Made by a program: the position numbers and the translations under genes. From contig JASLAP010000521.1 in NCBI GenBank assembly GCA_030147065.1, positions 1-23,289 of the forward strand: a stretch of 23,289 nucleotides of DNA, read 5' to 3'. Position 1 is the stretch's first letter. Each line of letters starts with the position of its first letter. Under the pieces are notes generated by a model, which ran no database searches, had not been told where the DNA came from, and saw nothing but the letters and a program-made list of their open reading frames with translations. Below, in pieces: positions 22,472 to 23,289 of this stretch. Source of the stretch: Pseudonocardia sp. (GTDB taxonomy: Bacteria; Actinomycetota; Actinomycetes; Mycobacteriales; Pseudonocardiaceae).

Positions 22472-23289
22472 GCGACCACGACGCCGTCCCCGTCCGCATC
22501 GAGCGGGACGGCGGCGTCGCCGTCGTCGTCCTCGACCTGCCCCCGCTCAACCTGTTCGACGAGAACGTCTTCACCGGCTACGAACGCGCACTCGCCGAAC
22601 TGGTCGAGCTGACCGCACCCGGCCGGCCGGACCGCGCCCGGGCGGTCCTTCTCGAAGCGCGCGGCAAGGTCGTCTCCGCCGGCGTCGACGTGCACGCCTT
22701 CCGCGACATCGCGCAAGGACCCGACCCGGCCGGCCGGGGCACGGCGCTGTGGAGCCGACTGATCCGCCTCGCGCAGACCCTGGAGGACCTCCCGGTCCCC
22801 ACGGTCTTCGCCGCCCACGGGCTCACCCTCACCGCGGCCTTCGAACTCGCACTGGCCTGCGACCTGCTGCTGGCCGCCGAGCGGGCCTCGTTCGGCCTGG
22901 TCGAGATCGTGGTCGGGCTGACCCCCTCGATGGGCGGACCGCAGCGGCTGGCCGAGCGCGCCGGACCCGCCCGGGCCAAGGAACTGATCTTCACCGGCGA
23001 GCGCTACCCCGCCGCCACGCTGCAGGAGTGGGGCGTGGTGAACCGGGTGCTCCCCGACGACGGCTTCGCCGAGGCCGCCCGGGCCTTCACCCACCGCCTC
23101 GCGGCCGGTCCCACCGTCGCCCACGCCGCGACCAAGCAACTGGTCGGAACCGCGGTGCGCGACGGCGTCCGGGCCGCCGACGCCGTGGTGCCGCAGATCT
23201 CCGGGGCGCTGTTCGCCACCGAGGACCTGCGCGGCGCCGTCACGTCCTTCCTCGCCGACGGCCCCGGCAAGGCGAGCTATCAGGGCCGT
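22468..23289 (+). CDS. Enoyl-CoA hydratase/isomerase (crotonase) family protein, 3' end outside the window
   Basis: 274 residues are visible and the frame is open at the window end. Crotonase motifs are LDLPPLNLFDENVFTGYERAL, the oxyanion segment GKVVSAGVDVHAF, AAHGLTLTAAFELALACDLLLA, and FGLVEIVVGLTPSMGGPQRL. Both catalytic glutamate positions (in FELALACD and LVEIVVG) are present, but the usual GGG before the first one reads TAA (Thr-Ala-Ala), so the loop geometry is atypical. The family hydrates or isomerises acyl-CoA thioesters; the substrate is unknown. The GTG at 22468 follows GAGGA (22456-22460) and overlaps the upstream remnant's TGA (GTGA). Confidence 0.88.
   Translation, partial: MSDHDAVPVRIERDGGVAVVVLDLPPLNLFDENVFTGYERALAELVELTAPGRPDRARAVLLEARGKVVSAGVDVHAFRDIAQGPDPAGRGTALWSRLIRLAQTLEDLPVPTVFAAHGLTLTAAFELALACDLLLAAERASFGLVEIVVGLTPSMGGPQRLAERAGPARAKELIFTGERYPAATLQEWGVVNRVLPDDGFAEAARAFTHRLAAGPTVAHAATKQLVGTAVRDGVRAADAVVPQISGALFATEDLRGAVTSFLADGPGKASYQGR

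Overview
The window reads as a high-GC actinobacterial chromosome, most likely Pseudonocardiaceae-like. The evidence is very high GC with GC-rich third codon positions, frequent GTG starts, ATGA/GTGA gene overlaps, a SigJ-type ECF sigma factor and tandem-domain universal stress proteins. The genus is an inference from gene style, not a measured placement. No rRNA, tRNA, IS element, CRISPR array or prophage was seen.

Layout. (1) 1-5729: a tetrahydrofolate-linked one-carbon oxidation block. It holds the 3' part of a GcvT-domain demethylase, etfB, etfA, a MetF-like reductase and fhs (formate-THF ligase), with convergent fchA (cyclodeaminase/cyclohydrolase family). Together they can carry a methyl or methylene group from a methylated substrate through THF to formate, with electrons leaving through ETF. 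(2) 5763-7407, minus strand: a 42-aa ORF coupled to a SAM methyltransferase, then a TetR regulator, with two palindromic candidate operators. (3) 7602-10799: a small stress-type regulon. A SigJ/ECF41-like sigma factor, a DoxX-like membrane protein, and a membrane protein/EEP-hydrolase pair each lie behind the same promoter pattern (GTCACA-N16-CGTC), which also fits the published ECF41 consensus as I remember it. (4) 10895-11704: a LuxR-family regulator, divergent from (5). (5) 12075-21034: a five-gene biosynthetic operon, sbnA-like, a membrane carrier/hexapeptide protein of the Pls/PosA type, a C-lobe/A/T NRPS, a TauD/SyrP-like dioxygenase and sbnB-like. (6) 21251-23289: a universal stress protein, a frameshifted pyridoxamine-phosphate-oxidase-like remnant, and a crotonase that runs off the end.

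The main discovery is region 5. SbnA and SbnB together make L-2,3-diaminopropionate (Dap). The membrane protein has the carrier domain plus six-TM/three-soluble-domain tail known from poly-epsilon-lysine synthetase (Pls) and from the poly-Dap synthetase of Streptomyces albulus. Those enzymes are single A-T-membrane polypeptides. Here adenylation sits on a second protein with its own carrier and a half condensation domain, and a carrier-type dioxygenase is added. I infer a split, possibly oxidatively tailored, Dap homopolymer or oligomer synthetase controlled by the divergent LuxR regulator. The parts are recognisable families; the product and the order of events are inference.
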